From the NCBI RefSeq assembly GCF_003725795.1, contig NZ_RBEE01000004.1:62001-126000 (forward strand): a DNA stretch of 64,000 nucleotides, given 5' to 3'. The notes below the pieces were generated by a model. It searched no databases. It saw nothing but the letters and a program-made list of their open reading frames with translations, and was not told the DNA's origin. Made by a program: the position numbers and the translations under genes. The stretch's first letter is position 1; the number at the start of each line of letters is the position of its first letter. Positions 53,652 to 63,400 of this stretch are shown here, in pieces. Origin of the DNA: Pedobacter jejuensis. Its GTDB lineage: Bacteria > Bacteroidota > Bacteroidia > Sphingobacteriales > Sphingobacteriaceae.

Positions 53652-54941
53652 TTAGATATCGGAAGGTAAATCGTTAACCTTTCGCTGGCGATAAAAAAGA
53701 ATTACTGATAGAATGGTCAGACCGCAGGCTATCCCAATTTGAGATGCAGAGGCAAATGTCATTGCCCAGCCAGAAAAGTACGATCCTAGTACATCACAAA
53801 AATTTACCATAGCCATATAAGCTGTAAATTGGGACCCTTCTATTCTCTTTCGGCAGAGCAGCATTAATACTGGCATTGCAGCAACGCTGAACATTGGGTC
53901 GGCAAAATTGAACAATAATAAACCCGTTATGCTGATTGATTTTACATACCAAAAACTTCCTAAAAGGGAAAAGGTGATTAGAAAAAGTGCGATGACTATC
54001 ATCACCTTACGCTGGAGTTTTGCTGCACCAATTTTATCGGCAATGTATCCTCCAGTTAAAGTAACTGTAAGGGTTGCTATGGTTCCCCAACCGCCTTGCA
54101 AAACCGAAACGGCGTTATTTTCCCAATGTAAATTATGAATTAAATGATACGAAAAACCCCTGATAAATATGCTTAGGCAAGTATATACCAATGCAATTTG
54201 TAAAAAGGTTTTAATGCTGGTTTTCTCGGTTACTGCGCTATACAATTCGGTAAATAACCATTTTAATTTTGGATTTTCAAGAGATAGTGCATCGTTGTTT
54301 ACAATTTTGGGTTTAAAAACAGGTAGGTAATTATCTGATGAATCGAGCTTAATAATGAATGTTAATAGCGTAAAAATTAGTAAAAGTGCCGACTGAGTTG
54401 CCGCTGCATAAAAAAAGCCGTAATGATTTAGAATTGTTGATAAACCCGCCGAACCCGCAGCAATTCCTAATAAATATCCGCCTCTCATAAAAGCATTTAC
54501 ACGTCCCCTTTCTTCTTCAGGCACTATAGAAATGGCAATGGCATCTACACTTGCATCCTGAACGCTCGCAAAATTACTATGGATGAAAAAGAGGATTGAT
54601 AAAAGAGAAATTTGTTTAACCGGATCTCTTACCATAAGCAAACCCAATGATGCAATAAACGCCAAGATTTGAGTTAGTACAACCCAATGTTTACGATGAC
54701 CAATAACGGAGAATTGATACCTATCTATTATGGGTCCCCAGATAAATTGCAACACCCAGGGCAAACCAACAATAGCGATAAATGAACCAACAGAATAGGA
54801 TGATAAACCCTTGCCAGCCAAATAATTTGCCACAGCCGTAAGTGCAAAACCCGAAGGTATGCCCTGCATAATATACAAGTAGAAGAAACTAAAATACCTT
54901 AAGGTTTTACTTTCTTTTAATACGGGAAGGTTTCTTAACAA
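53652..54941 (-). CDS. MFS permease, AmpG-like
   Basis: 429 residues with about twelve membrane segments. The N-terminus (FFYLYIMQGIPSGFALTAVA, LSSYSVGSFIAIVGLPWVLQF, WGPIIDRYQF) and SVQDASVDAIAISIVPEEERG resemble the AmpG / PAT branch, whose members import muropeptides or acyl-CoA-type compounds. The second half has GGWGTIATLTVTLTGGYIADKIGA. Substrate not determinable. Stands alone, with non-coding DNA on both sides; no beta-lactamase or peptidoglycan recycling gene adjoins. Confidence 0.85.
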   Translation of the reverse strand: MLRNLPVLKESKTLRYFSFFYLYIMQGIPSGFALTAVANYLAGKGLSSYSVGSFIAIVGLPWVLQFIWGPIIDRYQFSVIGHRKHWVVLTQILAFIASLGLLMVRDPVKQISLLSILFFIHSNFASVQDASVDAIAISIVPEEERGRVNAFMRGGYLLGIAAGSAGLSTILNHYGFFYAAATQSALLLIFTLLTFIIKLDSSDNYLPVFKPKIVNNDALSLENPKLKWLFTELYSAVTEKTSIKTFLQIALVYTCLSIFIRGFSYHLIHNLHWENNAVSVLQGGWGTIATLTVTLTGGYIADKIGAAKLQRKVMIVIALFLITFSLLGSFWYVKSISITGLLLFNFADPMFSVAAMPVLMLLCRKRIEGSQFTAYMAMVNFCDVLGSYFSGWAMTFASASQIGIACGLTILSVILFYRQRKVNDLPSDI

Positions 54942-55042
54942 TTTAGGATGATGAAATTAGTGTCCAGTGCAAAAAAATGGATATAAACTCAACAGCAATT
55001 TTAAAGGATTGTTCAGCAGGTTCTTAAATTTATTTTATTTCT
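54942..55042. other. Non-coding spacer upstream of the MFS gene
   Basis: First part of a 429-bp stretch without an intact gene (54942-55370). It should hold the minus-strand MFS promoter. The remainder contains the HxlR remnant listed next and ~160 bp of AT-rich sequence before the small membrane-protein gene. Confidence 0.4.
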
Positions 55043-55212
55043 ATTGAAGTCTTTGTGAATGAAGATTAAACTGTCGAATACGAATTATCTGATTCAGGAA
55101 AATCAATTGCAGATGTTATGGATAAGATGATCGAATGGGGCATAGAACATAGATTGTCTGTGCTAAAAGTTCACATCCAAGTGAGAATTACCAACAGCCT
55201 CAAATTTTTGTG
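55043..55212 (+). pseudogene. Remnant of an HxlR-family transcriptional regulator
   Basis: Only the C-terminal end of an HxlR-type winged-helix protein is recognisable: TVEYELSDSGKSIADVMDKM then IEWGIEHR, the standard 'VEYxLTxxGxxLxxVLxxLxxWGxxH' ending. An in-frame TAA (55067-55069) interrupts it just before this segment, another stop lies upstream, and there is no start or DNA-binding part. The frame runs on to a TGA at 55210-55212. I take it as a decayed gene fragment. Confidence 0.55.
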
Positions 55213-55370
55213 AAGATTTTTTGATTTCAACAAAATACATTTTCCGGCTAAATCGCCAGAACCTAAATTTATACTATGTATGGGATTTTTTTTACAGTTT
55301 ATTAAAGACTATATTTAAACATACTGTCACTGAATAGATTATTGTTTATAGTTACTTGGAATATAGATTT

Positions 55371-55595
55371 ATGAAAAAGAAATTTACTATTGAGCATTTT
55401 CAACAGTCACTCATTGTAGCCACACTTTGCTCTTTAATATTTTTTTTATTTGAATCAAGCAAAAACATAAATTGGGTACTGATGGCAATCATGTTTGTAA
55501 TTTTTTTCTTCATCATCTTTTTCTTCAGAAGTTTTTACAGTTATTTTTCAGAAGCGCAGCATAAGATTATAAAACGAAAAAATAAGTTTAATTAA
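55371..55595 (+). CDS. Small two-helix membrane protein
   Basis: 74 residues from the ATG at 55371. An in-frame TTG five codons earlier is less likely. Two hydrophobic segments (QSLIVATLCSLIFFLFE and NWVLMAIMFVIFFFIIFFF) are followed by a basic tail (HKIIKRKNKFN), giving a hairpin with both ends inside by the positive-inside rule. No domain recognised and no neighbour that suggests a role. Confidence 0.6.
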   Translation: MKKKFTIEHFQQSLIVATLCSLIFFLFESSKNINWVLMAIMFVIFFFIIFFFRSFYSYFSEAQHKIIKRKNKFN

Positions 55596-55805
55596 GCTAA
55601 TAATTTTGTCCTCTGATAATTATTCCACAAGATAAATTCAACCAATTTCCATTCCCCTGATAGTATCTTGAATATTATATTTTTTCTACTCAAGAAGTGC
55701 TTATATTACCGACGCTTAATAAGCGACCTGTCGCAACTATGAAATTTATGTAATATCAAAAAAAAGCAAAATACTTTTATATTTAGCAATCTTACCTGCC
55801 TCCTG

Positions 55806-56258
55806 ATGCAAAATCATAAGATTTTAAAAGCCAAAAAAACCGACTATGATTTGCTTATAATTCTTTGGGAAGCTTCGGTAAATGCAACCCATCATTTTCT
55901 AACCCAGAAGGATATACAGCAATATAAACTGCTAATCTATGAGTATTACTTTCAACAGCTCGAAATCTTTTTTGTTAAAAGAGAAGGGAATATTGCCGGA
56001 TTTATAGGTTTAAAAAAAGATTTTATTCAGATGCTATTTTTTGCGCCAGGCGAAATGAGAAAAGGAATTGGGAATGCACTAATTGAATATGCTATCAAGC
56101 ATCGAAATGCAAAATCTATTGATGTTAATGAGCAAAACATTAACGCCATACGTTTTTATAAAAAAATGGGATTTGAAATTACAGGCAGAACAGAAACTGA
56201 TGCGGTAGGAAAACCATACCCAGTTATCTCAATGAAGCTTAATAGTTCATTAAAATGA
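55806..56258 (+). CDS. GNAT-family N-acetyltransferase
   Basis: 150 residues, a single GNAT domain. The acetyl-CoA pyrophosphate loop is APGEMRKGIGNALIEYAI (Q/RxxGxG/A type), followed by DVNEQNINAIRFYKKMGFEI, the conserved beta5-alpha4 region. N-terminal ATHHFLTQKDIQQYK and the length fit the putative YjaB-like acetyltransferases. It would acetylate a small amine or a protein; the substrate is unknown. Single gene, followed by the repeat array. Confidence 0.88.
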   Translation: MQNHKILKAKKTDYDLLIILWEASVNATHHFLTQKDIQQYKLLIYEYYFQQLEIFFVKREGNIAGFIGLKKDFIQMLFFAPGEMRKGIGNALIEYAIKHRNAKSIDVNEQNINAIRFYKKMGFEITGRTETDAVGKPYPVISMKLNSSLK

Positions 56259-57438
56259 AGGTATTGAGGTCATATCCTATCCAATTAATTCTGGTTTTTT
56301 ATTGGTCCTTTTTGTAGGAAAGATGCTGAAATGAATTCAGCATGACGTGTCGTACAAGCAATACAGCGATAAAACAGCAAGATATTAAGTTTAAGAATCG
56401 AACTAAGGTTACAAAGACTTCTCGGCTACGCTCGAAATGACGCCTTGTATTCCTGTCATCTCGATTGGAGCGCAGCGGAACAGAGAGATCTTTGACCAAT
56501 AGTTTTGCTAATTGTAAACTTTAGTTCGATTATTAATATTTCTTTACATTATTATTAAGCTGCTTTTCTCTAGTTAACGTCACCCTGAATTTATTTCAGG
56601 GTCTTCTTTGCTGAAAAGGAGTTGAAATAAATTCAGCAAGAAGTGTCTTACAAGCAATACGACGATAAATAGCAAAATAGTAAGTTTAAGAGTCGAATTC
56701 AGGTTACAAAGATTTCTCGGCTACGCTCGAAATGACGCCGTGTATTCCCGTCATCTCGATTGGAGCGCAGCGGAACAGAGAGATCTTTGACCAATAGTTT
56801 TGCTAATTGTAAACTTGAGTTCGATTATTAATATTTCTTTACATTATTATCAAGCTGCTTTTCTCTAGTTAACGTCACCCTGAATTTATTTCAGGGTCTT
56901 ATTTGCGGGAACGATGCTGAAATAAATTCAGCATGACGTGTCATACAAGCGATACGGCAACAAATAGCAAAATAGTGATTTTAAGAATCGAACTTACGCT
57001 ATCAAGATTGCCACAGAAACACAGAAATCACGGAATAGAGCGTTTGTAATGATAAAAAGTATTCGAAAAGCTGTTTTTCTTAGTTTACGTCACCCTGAAT
57101 TTATTTCAGGGTCTTATTTGCGGAAAGATGCTGAAATGAATTCAGCATGACGTGTCGTACAAGCAATACAGCGATAAAACAGCAAGATATTAAGTTTAAG
57201 AATCGAACTAAGGTTACAAAGATTGCCACAGAAATCATGGAATAGAGCGTTTGTAATGATGAAAAGTTTCAAAGGTGTTCGAAAACCTATTTTCATTAGT
57301 TTACGTCACCCTAAATTTATCTCAGGGTCCTATTTGCGGGAACGATGCTGAAATAAATTCAGCAAGATGTGTCATACAAGCAATACGGCGATAAAATAGC
57401 AAAATATTAAGTTTAAGAATCTAACTAAGGTTTAAAGA
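56259..57438. repeat. Array of dispersed double-palindrome repeats, inverted orientation, with a ~296-bp tandem duplication
   Basis: No gene seen in ~1.2 kb. Five copies of the ~140-bp repeat known from 16.5 kb and 42.2 kb lie in opposite orientation: 56304-56404 (partial), 56559-56700, 56853-56994, 57069-57210 and 57290-57426. Copies 1-3 are joined by a second element of ~150 bp with TTCTCGGCTACGCTCGAAAT and GGAGCGCAGCGGAACAGAGA. The unit near 56407-56702 recurs at ~56703-56998 at a period of 296 bp. Short frames such as 56299-56499 and 57114-57296 arise from the repeat and are not genes. Confidence 0.85.
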
Positions 57439-57490
57439 AAAAACGAGATGCTTTTGCTAGGCATTTGCTCCAGTGCAAGCATCTCGCTTT
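57435..57490 (-). terminator. Terminator of the TlpA-like gene
   Basis: CGAGATGCT (57444-57452) and AGCATCTCG (57478-57486) form a 9-bp stem with a 25-nt loop. On the minus strand it is followed by TTTTTTC. It lies ~30 nt after the stop and ends the SusCD-TlpA transcript before the repeats. Confidence 0.8.
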
Positions 57491-57518
57491 TAATAAAATA
57501 ATGTATCAGAAAATCCGG

Positions 57519-59009
57519 TTAAGATTTGGCTTTTGCAATATCAATCATCATGGTTAATTCATCAACAGCAGCTTCATTACTTCCATCAAAACCGGTAAGT
57601 TTAAACCTTACATCGCCATTTCCATCTATCACAAATTTAGCTGGGATACCAGCAACATTATAGCTGCTTACAACTTTATTCTTTTTAGTTTGTGCATCCT
57701 TAATATCCATTAAAACTTCGAAATTGTACTTTGCACCGGCTATAAATGCCTTCGCATCTTCGGTAGGATTGGCTACGTTTTCCCAGGTATGGATAAATAA
57801 AAACTTAACGTTAGAATCGTCTTTATATTTATTTACTGCCATTTGCATCGCCGGGAATGATGCCTTACACGGACCACACCAGGTAGCCCAAAAATCTAAA
57901 ATCACGATTTTGCCTTTATAATCTGCCAGCGAAACCTGTTTGCCATCTAAATCAGTTAAAGTAAAACCTGCAGCTGGCTCCTTTACCATATCTTTTGTTA
58001 ATTTTTTACTTAATGCTTCAAGGTAACTTTTTCTGATGGCGGAGGCATAAGCATCAAAACCTGCATCACTGCCTTTAACTGTAATGTACAGGTTTTTAAA
58101 ATCTTCTGCCATTTTCGGGTTTGCTTTTCCGGCCTTAACAACTTCCTCCAGTTTATCATAAGCTTCTTGATTTCTATTCAAACCCATTAAAATTTGAGCG
58201 TAACGATAATTTAACTGCGGATTTAAAGTTGTACTTTTTTGATAAGCCATTTCCGAATATTTTAAAGCTTCGGTAAATTTTTTCCTTTCGAATAAAATAT
58301 TGGCATAAGTGCTCGTTAAACCAGGATAGCCCGATGCCGAAAATTTAGCATAGTTTTCATTTCCTTTTTTACCATCCAAATATGAAAATGCATTATCCAT
58401 TGCCATTTTAGCGTACATTTCTGCGTTAGCCAAATCACCATTTTTGTAAAAAGCAGTAGTTAAGCCCGAGTATGCGTTTCCTTTCCAAAAGTCAACTTCA
58501 AGCATTTTGGCATAAGCATTGGCTTTTGCAACATTTTTCTCTGCTGCAAATTTATTGGCTATCATAGAACGCACATAATCATAATCCAAACGATCTGGCA
58601 CTTCTTTATTTTCATAATTTTCTGGTGGAAACTTTTTAATCCAAGCCTTATAAGCTGCCTCTGCCTCTGCAGCAGTTTTCAGTTCATAAAAACCTTTCGA
58701 CGCTTCTCCCCTGGCCTGAGTACCTAAAGGAAAACGCGTTGGTAATTCTTTATACAACTTTTCAGATTGCTTCGTATCACCAATTTTATAATAATAATTT
58801 GCAGCTGTTAGAACAGATTTTTCTGTCTTCGCGGCAGATAAACTTGCCAATTTGCTTCTCAAAATTTGTTTATCGGCAGAATCTTTAGACAAAACCAATT
58901 TATCCAGATACTTAATTGTGGTATCGGCAGATGGCTTGCTTTGGGCGTTTGCTACATTCCCTATTGCAATAAGCAACAGTAATGCATAGGTTGATTTTAT
59001 TAATTTCAT
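57519..59009 (-). CDS. Periplasmic TPR plus TlpA-like thiol-disulfide protein
   Basis: 496 residues with signal peptide (ends GNVANAQ). Residues ~25-340 are helical and TPR-like (AANYYYKIGDTKQSEKLYKEL, AKMLEVDFWKGNAYSGLTTAF, ALKYSEMAYQKSTTLNPQLN). The C-terminal ~150 residues are an AhpC/TSA-type thioredoxin fold with the active site WATWCGPCKASFP (Cys ~376 and ~379), preceded by FTLTDLDGKQVSLADYKGK. It would reduce or rearrange disulfides in the periplasm, perhaps of the partner SusC/SusD cargo. It follows susD by 34 nt and ends at a terminator, so the three genes form one operon. Confidence 0.87.
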   Translation of the reverse strand: MKLIKSTYALLLLIAIGNVANAQSKPSADTTIKYLDKLVLSKDSADKQILRSKLASLSAAKTEKSVLTAANYYYKIGDTKQSEKLYKELPTRFPLGTQARGEASKGFYELKTAAEAEAAYKAWIKKFPPENYENKEVPDRLDYDYVRSMIANKFAAEKNVAKANAYAKMLEVDFWKGNAYSGLTTAFYKNGDLANAEMYAKMAMDNAFSYLDGKKGNENYAKFSASGYPGLTSTYANILFERKKFTEALKYSEMAYQKSTTLNPQLNYRYAQILMGLNRNQEAYDKLEEVVKAGKANPKMAEDFKNLYITVKGSDAGFDAYASAIRKSYLEALSKKLTKDMVKEPAAGFTLTDLDGKQVSLADYKGKIVILDFWATWCGPCKASFPAMQMAVNKYKDDSNVKFLFIHTWENVANPTEDAKAFIAGAKYNFEVLMDIKDAQTKKNKVVSSYNVAGIPAKFVIDGNGDVRFKLTGFDGSNEAAVDELTMMIDIAKAKS

Positions 59010-59043
59010 AATACGTTCTTTGTTGGTTTATAAAGTTACAGGC

Positions 59044-60432
59044 TTAATTATAGCCGGGGTTTTGGGTTAAATTATTGTTCAAAACGATTTGAGCTAATGG
59101 TATTGGATACAATTGCGCAGTTGTTTTATAAGTAGATTTTAGTGGCCCTAAAACCGCATCAGCAGTACCAGTTCTTTTCAAATCGAACCATCGGTTTGCA
59201 AATTCTCCAAACAACTCTAGCTTTCTTTCTTTGGCAATTGCACTAAGCAGTGTTGCTGGTGTTGTAGCATTTGTATTCGCCAATCCGGCCCTGGTTCGAA
59301 TGACGTTTAAATCACTTTGTGAGCCTGTTACATTAGTTTGTTGCGCTCTGGCTTCTGCTCTTATCAAATACATCTCTCCTAGGCGAAAAAGTACAGTATA
59401 TTCATTACCCAACGTAGCAGCCGTTGCCGTTTGAACTTTATATTTATTAATTCTGTAGTATTTTACGGCATTAAAGGTTGTAGAATCTACCCAACTGGCT
59501 TTGCGACCATCATTTAATTCAAAATCCTTCGTAAAATTATTATACAATACATATTGTGGCGGCGCTACATTATTCGCCGAGCTTGTGGTACGATATGTTG
59601 TAAAACTAGAAGTGCCAAAAAGCGTAGAGAGTTGTAAAATGGTTTCCGGACTCGTATTTATGAAAGTATTTGCAACTGTTGCCATACTGTACGTACCAGA
59701 ACCAATTACCTTCGTTGCCTCTACTTCAGCATTAACATAATCTTTGTTATATAAGTAAACCTTTGCCAATAAGGCTGTTGCTGCCCATTTATTTGCCCTA
59801 ACTTTTAATGCCGCTGTACCTACATAGTTGGTTGGCAAAAGGTTTTGAGCATCTTTTAAATCAGCTAAAATTTGCGCATAGGTTTCTGTAACAGATGCTC
59901 TTGGTTTAAAAGCATTATTTAATTCTACAACATCCGAACTGATTGGCACACCTCCAAAATAATTCACCATATTGAAATACATCAATGCCCGAAAAAATTT
60001 AGCCTCACCAGTTAATTGATTTTTGGCATTGGCAGAAACGCCTGAAGATTTATTTACGCCATCAATAATCAAATTACATTCTCTAATCACCTGATACGGA
60101 TAATCCCATAGGTAAGATGAGGATACTGAAGTGTTTGAGGGGATTGTATTTTGAGAAAACTGAATCAATTCAGAATTGGAGGTTGTATTTTGCAACTCAT
60201 CTGCCGAAAGGCCGCCAAGCCAGCTAACATATTGAAGCGAATTAACGGTAGGATAGTAAGAATACAATGAAAGTGTAGCACTCGTTGCGGAAGCATCTGT
60301 AGCAAAAGCATTTTCCCGCGAAATTAGGTTTGTTGCCAAATCAGCTTCAACAAATTTCTTACAACAAGTAAAGGATAAAGCAACTAAAGAAAGTAGCATA
60401 ATCCTTTTAAAAAATATATAATTTATTTTCAT
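59044..60432 (-). CDS. SusD/RagB-family lipoprotein (second pair)
   Basis: 462 residues. Lipoprotein signal ending LSLVALSFTCC with lipidated Cys near 23. SusD fold motifs: VNSLQYVSWLGGLSADELQ, AKFFRALMYFNMVNYFGGVPI, WAATALLAKVYLYNKDYVNAE, YLIRAEARAQQTN and the C-terminal AKERKLELFGEFANRWFDLK with QLYPIPLAQIVLNNN. Surface-exposed partner of the SusC encoded 12 nt upstream. No glycosidase is associated in the window; the downstream gene is TlpA-like. Such pairs may import peptides, glycans or metal complexes. Confidence 0.93.
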   Translation of the reverse strand: MKINYIFFKRIMLLSLVALSFTCCKKFVEADLATNLISRENAFATDASATSATLSLYSYYPTVNSLQYVSWLGGLSADELQNTTSNSELIQFSQNTIPSNTSVSSSYLWDYPYQVIRECNLIIDGVNKSSGVSANAKNQLTGEAKFFRALMYFNMVNYFGGVPISSDVVELNNAFKPRASVTETYAQILADLKDAQNLLPTNYVGTAALKVRANKWAATALLAKVYLYNKDYVNAEVEATKVIGSGTYSMATVANTFINTSPETILQLSTLFGTSSFTTYRTTSSANNVAPPQYVLYNNFTKDFELNDGRKASWVDSTTFNAVKYYRINKYKVQTATAATLGNEYTVLFRLGEMYLIRAEARAQQTNVTGSQSDLNVIRTRAGLANTNATTPATLLSAIAKERKLELFGEFANRWFDLKRTGTADAVLGPLKSTYKTTAQLYPIPLAQIVLNNNLTQNPGYN

Positions 60433-60444
60433 GATTTTGATGAA

Positions 60445-63400
60445 TTAAAATGAACAGTTTAAACCAAAAACAATTGTACGCACTTGTGGCGCTGCGATAT
60501 ACTGACCTGTACCCAATGCCGAGCCAGTGCCCGGAACGGTAGATTCAGGATCGTAAGTATATTTTTGTTTAGCCCACGTGTACAGGTTTTGCCCCTGCAC
60601 ATATACTGTTAAATTGGATAATTTTAGTTTGCTGATAACCGATTTTGGTAAGGCATAATTTAAGCTTACGGTTTTTAATTTCAGGTAAGATGCATCACCC
60701 CAATTCACATCTGATGATGTTAAATTGCCATAAGATGGATCGTTCACTGTTGATGCAGCCGGGAAAAGTGCGGTATCGCCTACTGCTCCCCATCTATCAA
60801 GCAATGCTGTACTTAAATTGCTGTAATTTATGCCAGCAGGACTAGAACTTAACGTAGAATTTAAAATCCCGTAACGGTGATTATATTGAAACATAAAATC
60901 AAGAGATAAACCTTTATAGCTAATGCTGTTGTTTATCCCACCAAAATATGGATGACCGTAATACCCAATATATCTATCGCCGGCGAAACTGATAACGCCG
61001 TCACCATTTAAATCTTTATAAGTTGGTAATCCTGTAGCCGGATTTACGCCAGTATAATTATAAAACCTCCTGATATCGGTTGGTTCACCTACGACATAAG
61101 TACTTGCATAAAAAGTGTTAGCCAGGTTATCAAACTCCAAAAGCTTATTTCTCATTATGGTTAAGTTGATATTGGTTGTCCACCTAAAATCGCCATTAGC
61201 AACATTTATAGTATTTAACTCAAACTCAAAACCCTTATTTTGTACGGTAGCATCCAGATTTGCGGTATAACCAGTGCTTCCCGTTTGCGATGCAATTGTA
61301 ATGGTGTTTAGCAAATCAGAAACGCGGTTGCGGAAATAATCTGCTTTTAAGAAAATCCTATCGTTAAAAAAGCCAAGCTCTAATGCGATATCCAATTTTT
61401 TATTAGTTTCCCATTTTAAATCCGGGTTTTGGATGTTTGAAGGTATAATGGCAGTAGAACCATCATAATTAGAACTTGAACCCGAAGTAGCATACAAACC
61501 TAGATATTGATAGTTCGGGATTTGGTCGTTACCTGTTACACCATAACTTGCCCTTAATTTACCGAAGCTTAAAAACGATAAATCTTTCATGAAATCTTCC
61601 TGCGTAAATATCCATGAGGCACCAACAGCACCAAAATTACCAAACTTGTTATTGTCGCCAAAACGAGATGAACCATCTCTTCTAAAGGTTCCATCAACAA
61701 TATATTTGCCTTTCCAATTGTAATTCAGGCGACCAAAAAAAGCATTGTACTTATAAATACTGCTTGCATTTGCAGAAGTTGTAACGGCCGATGCGCCGGT
61801 TAATGAGTACAGCAATCCTTCGTTATTGTAACCGGTGCCTAACAAAGAAATGCCTGTTGCATTAGTTTTTTGAAAAGTTGTTCCAAGCAAAGCTTCTAAA
61901 TTTCCTTCACCAAGTTTTACATTGTAAACGGCTTGTGGTTCGATTATATAATTATCGTTGTTATTATCTGCGTAGCGCAATGTACTCACCTGTGAGGTGG
62001 CAGGATTTTGTGAACTCGCAGGATTTATTTGTTGCTGTTTTAACCGTGTTGTGGTGTAACCTAAATTTGCTCTAAGCGTTAAATTCTCCAAAACTTTGTA
62101 GGAAAGGTTTAGGTTGGAAAACAGATTTGTAGTTTCTGAATCTGTTTGCTTTGGGTTATATGATAGTGGACTGGTTGATGTCCAGTTTACGGTTCCGTTT
62201 GCATTATACAGCGGGTAGTTTGGCGCTAAAGCATAAATCGTACTTAAATCTGTATTGGGCAATAAGTTTTTCATGTAGGCATAATTTACAGAAGCATCGA
62301 TGCTGAATTTACCATCTAAACTTTTGTGCCCGGCATTTAACCTGCTAGAGAATGTTGTAGCTCCAAAGTCGTTTCCATAAATGGTTCCTTGCTTGCGATA
62401 AGTTGATGAAAACAGAAATGAATTCTGTGCGTTTCCACCCGAAACCGAGCCGGTTAAATTGGTTGTATGTGCGGTATTACCGATAAAATATTTCTGCCAA
62501 TCTGTATATGCATTTTGGTCCCAGCTTACCAAATCCAATGCATTTGCAGTAGTTGGTGTAACGCCCGACCTTGCAAAAGCCGCTCTCCGGGTAGCCAGAT
62601 ATTCTTGCGTATTCATCATCGGTATATAATTGGCCACATCAGATACGCCTGTATTTAAATTAAAGTTGTAGCTAGTTTTGCCTTTACTGCCTTTTTTAGT
62701 GGTAATTAATACCACACCATTCGAACCACGTGAACCATAAATTGCAGTTGCATCTGCGTCTTTTAAAATATCAATACGCTCTATATCTTCTGGTGCAATA
62801 ACACTAAAAGGGCTTACTGCTCCATTAGCAGCCGAAAAGCTATTCGAATTCAGGTTGTCAGAAGCAGGCTGAGTACCGTTAAATAAAGTAAATGGTACAC
62901 CATCAATTACATACAATGGAATAAAACCAGCACCAGAAAGACCTGTATAAGCACCACGAATGTTCATTCTGACACCGGCACCTGGTAAGCCATTATCTTG
63001 CGTAATTTGAACACCAGAGATTCTTCCTTGTAAAGCTAACAATGGATTTTCGATGGTTTGCTTACCGATTTCCGCAGCTGTAATAGAACTTACAGCACCT
63101 GTATTATTTCGTTTTGTGGTTGTTCCGTAGCCAATTACCTGAACCTGATCTAACGAGGAAGCAGACATATTAAGTTTAATATCTAATAAACTCGCTACTC
63201 CACTTTGCAGTATGCCCTGGGTAATTTTGAGTTCTTTAGTTTCATATCCAATGTATGAAATTACCAAAACATCATTAGCCTCCAAATCGAGCACAAAACT
63301 ACCCGTTGAACCAGTTATAGCATATTTCTTACTTCCTTTAACTGCTACAGTTGCACCAACCAATGGATTGTTGTTTTCATCAACCACCCTTCCATTAAAT

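Noticed and set aside
56299..57296. Short minus-strand frames with HVMLNSFQHLS- and HAEFISAS-like ends
   Set aside because: These peptides come from translating the dispersed palindromic repeat and are a common annotation artefact.
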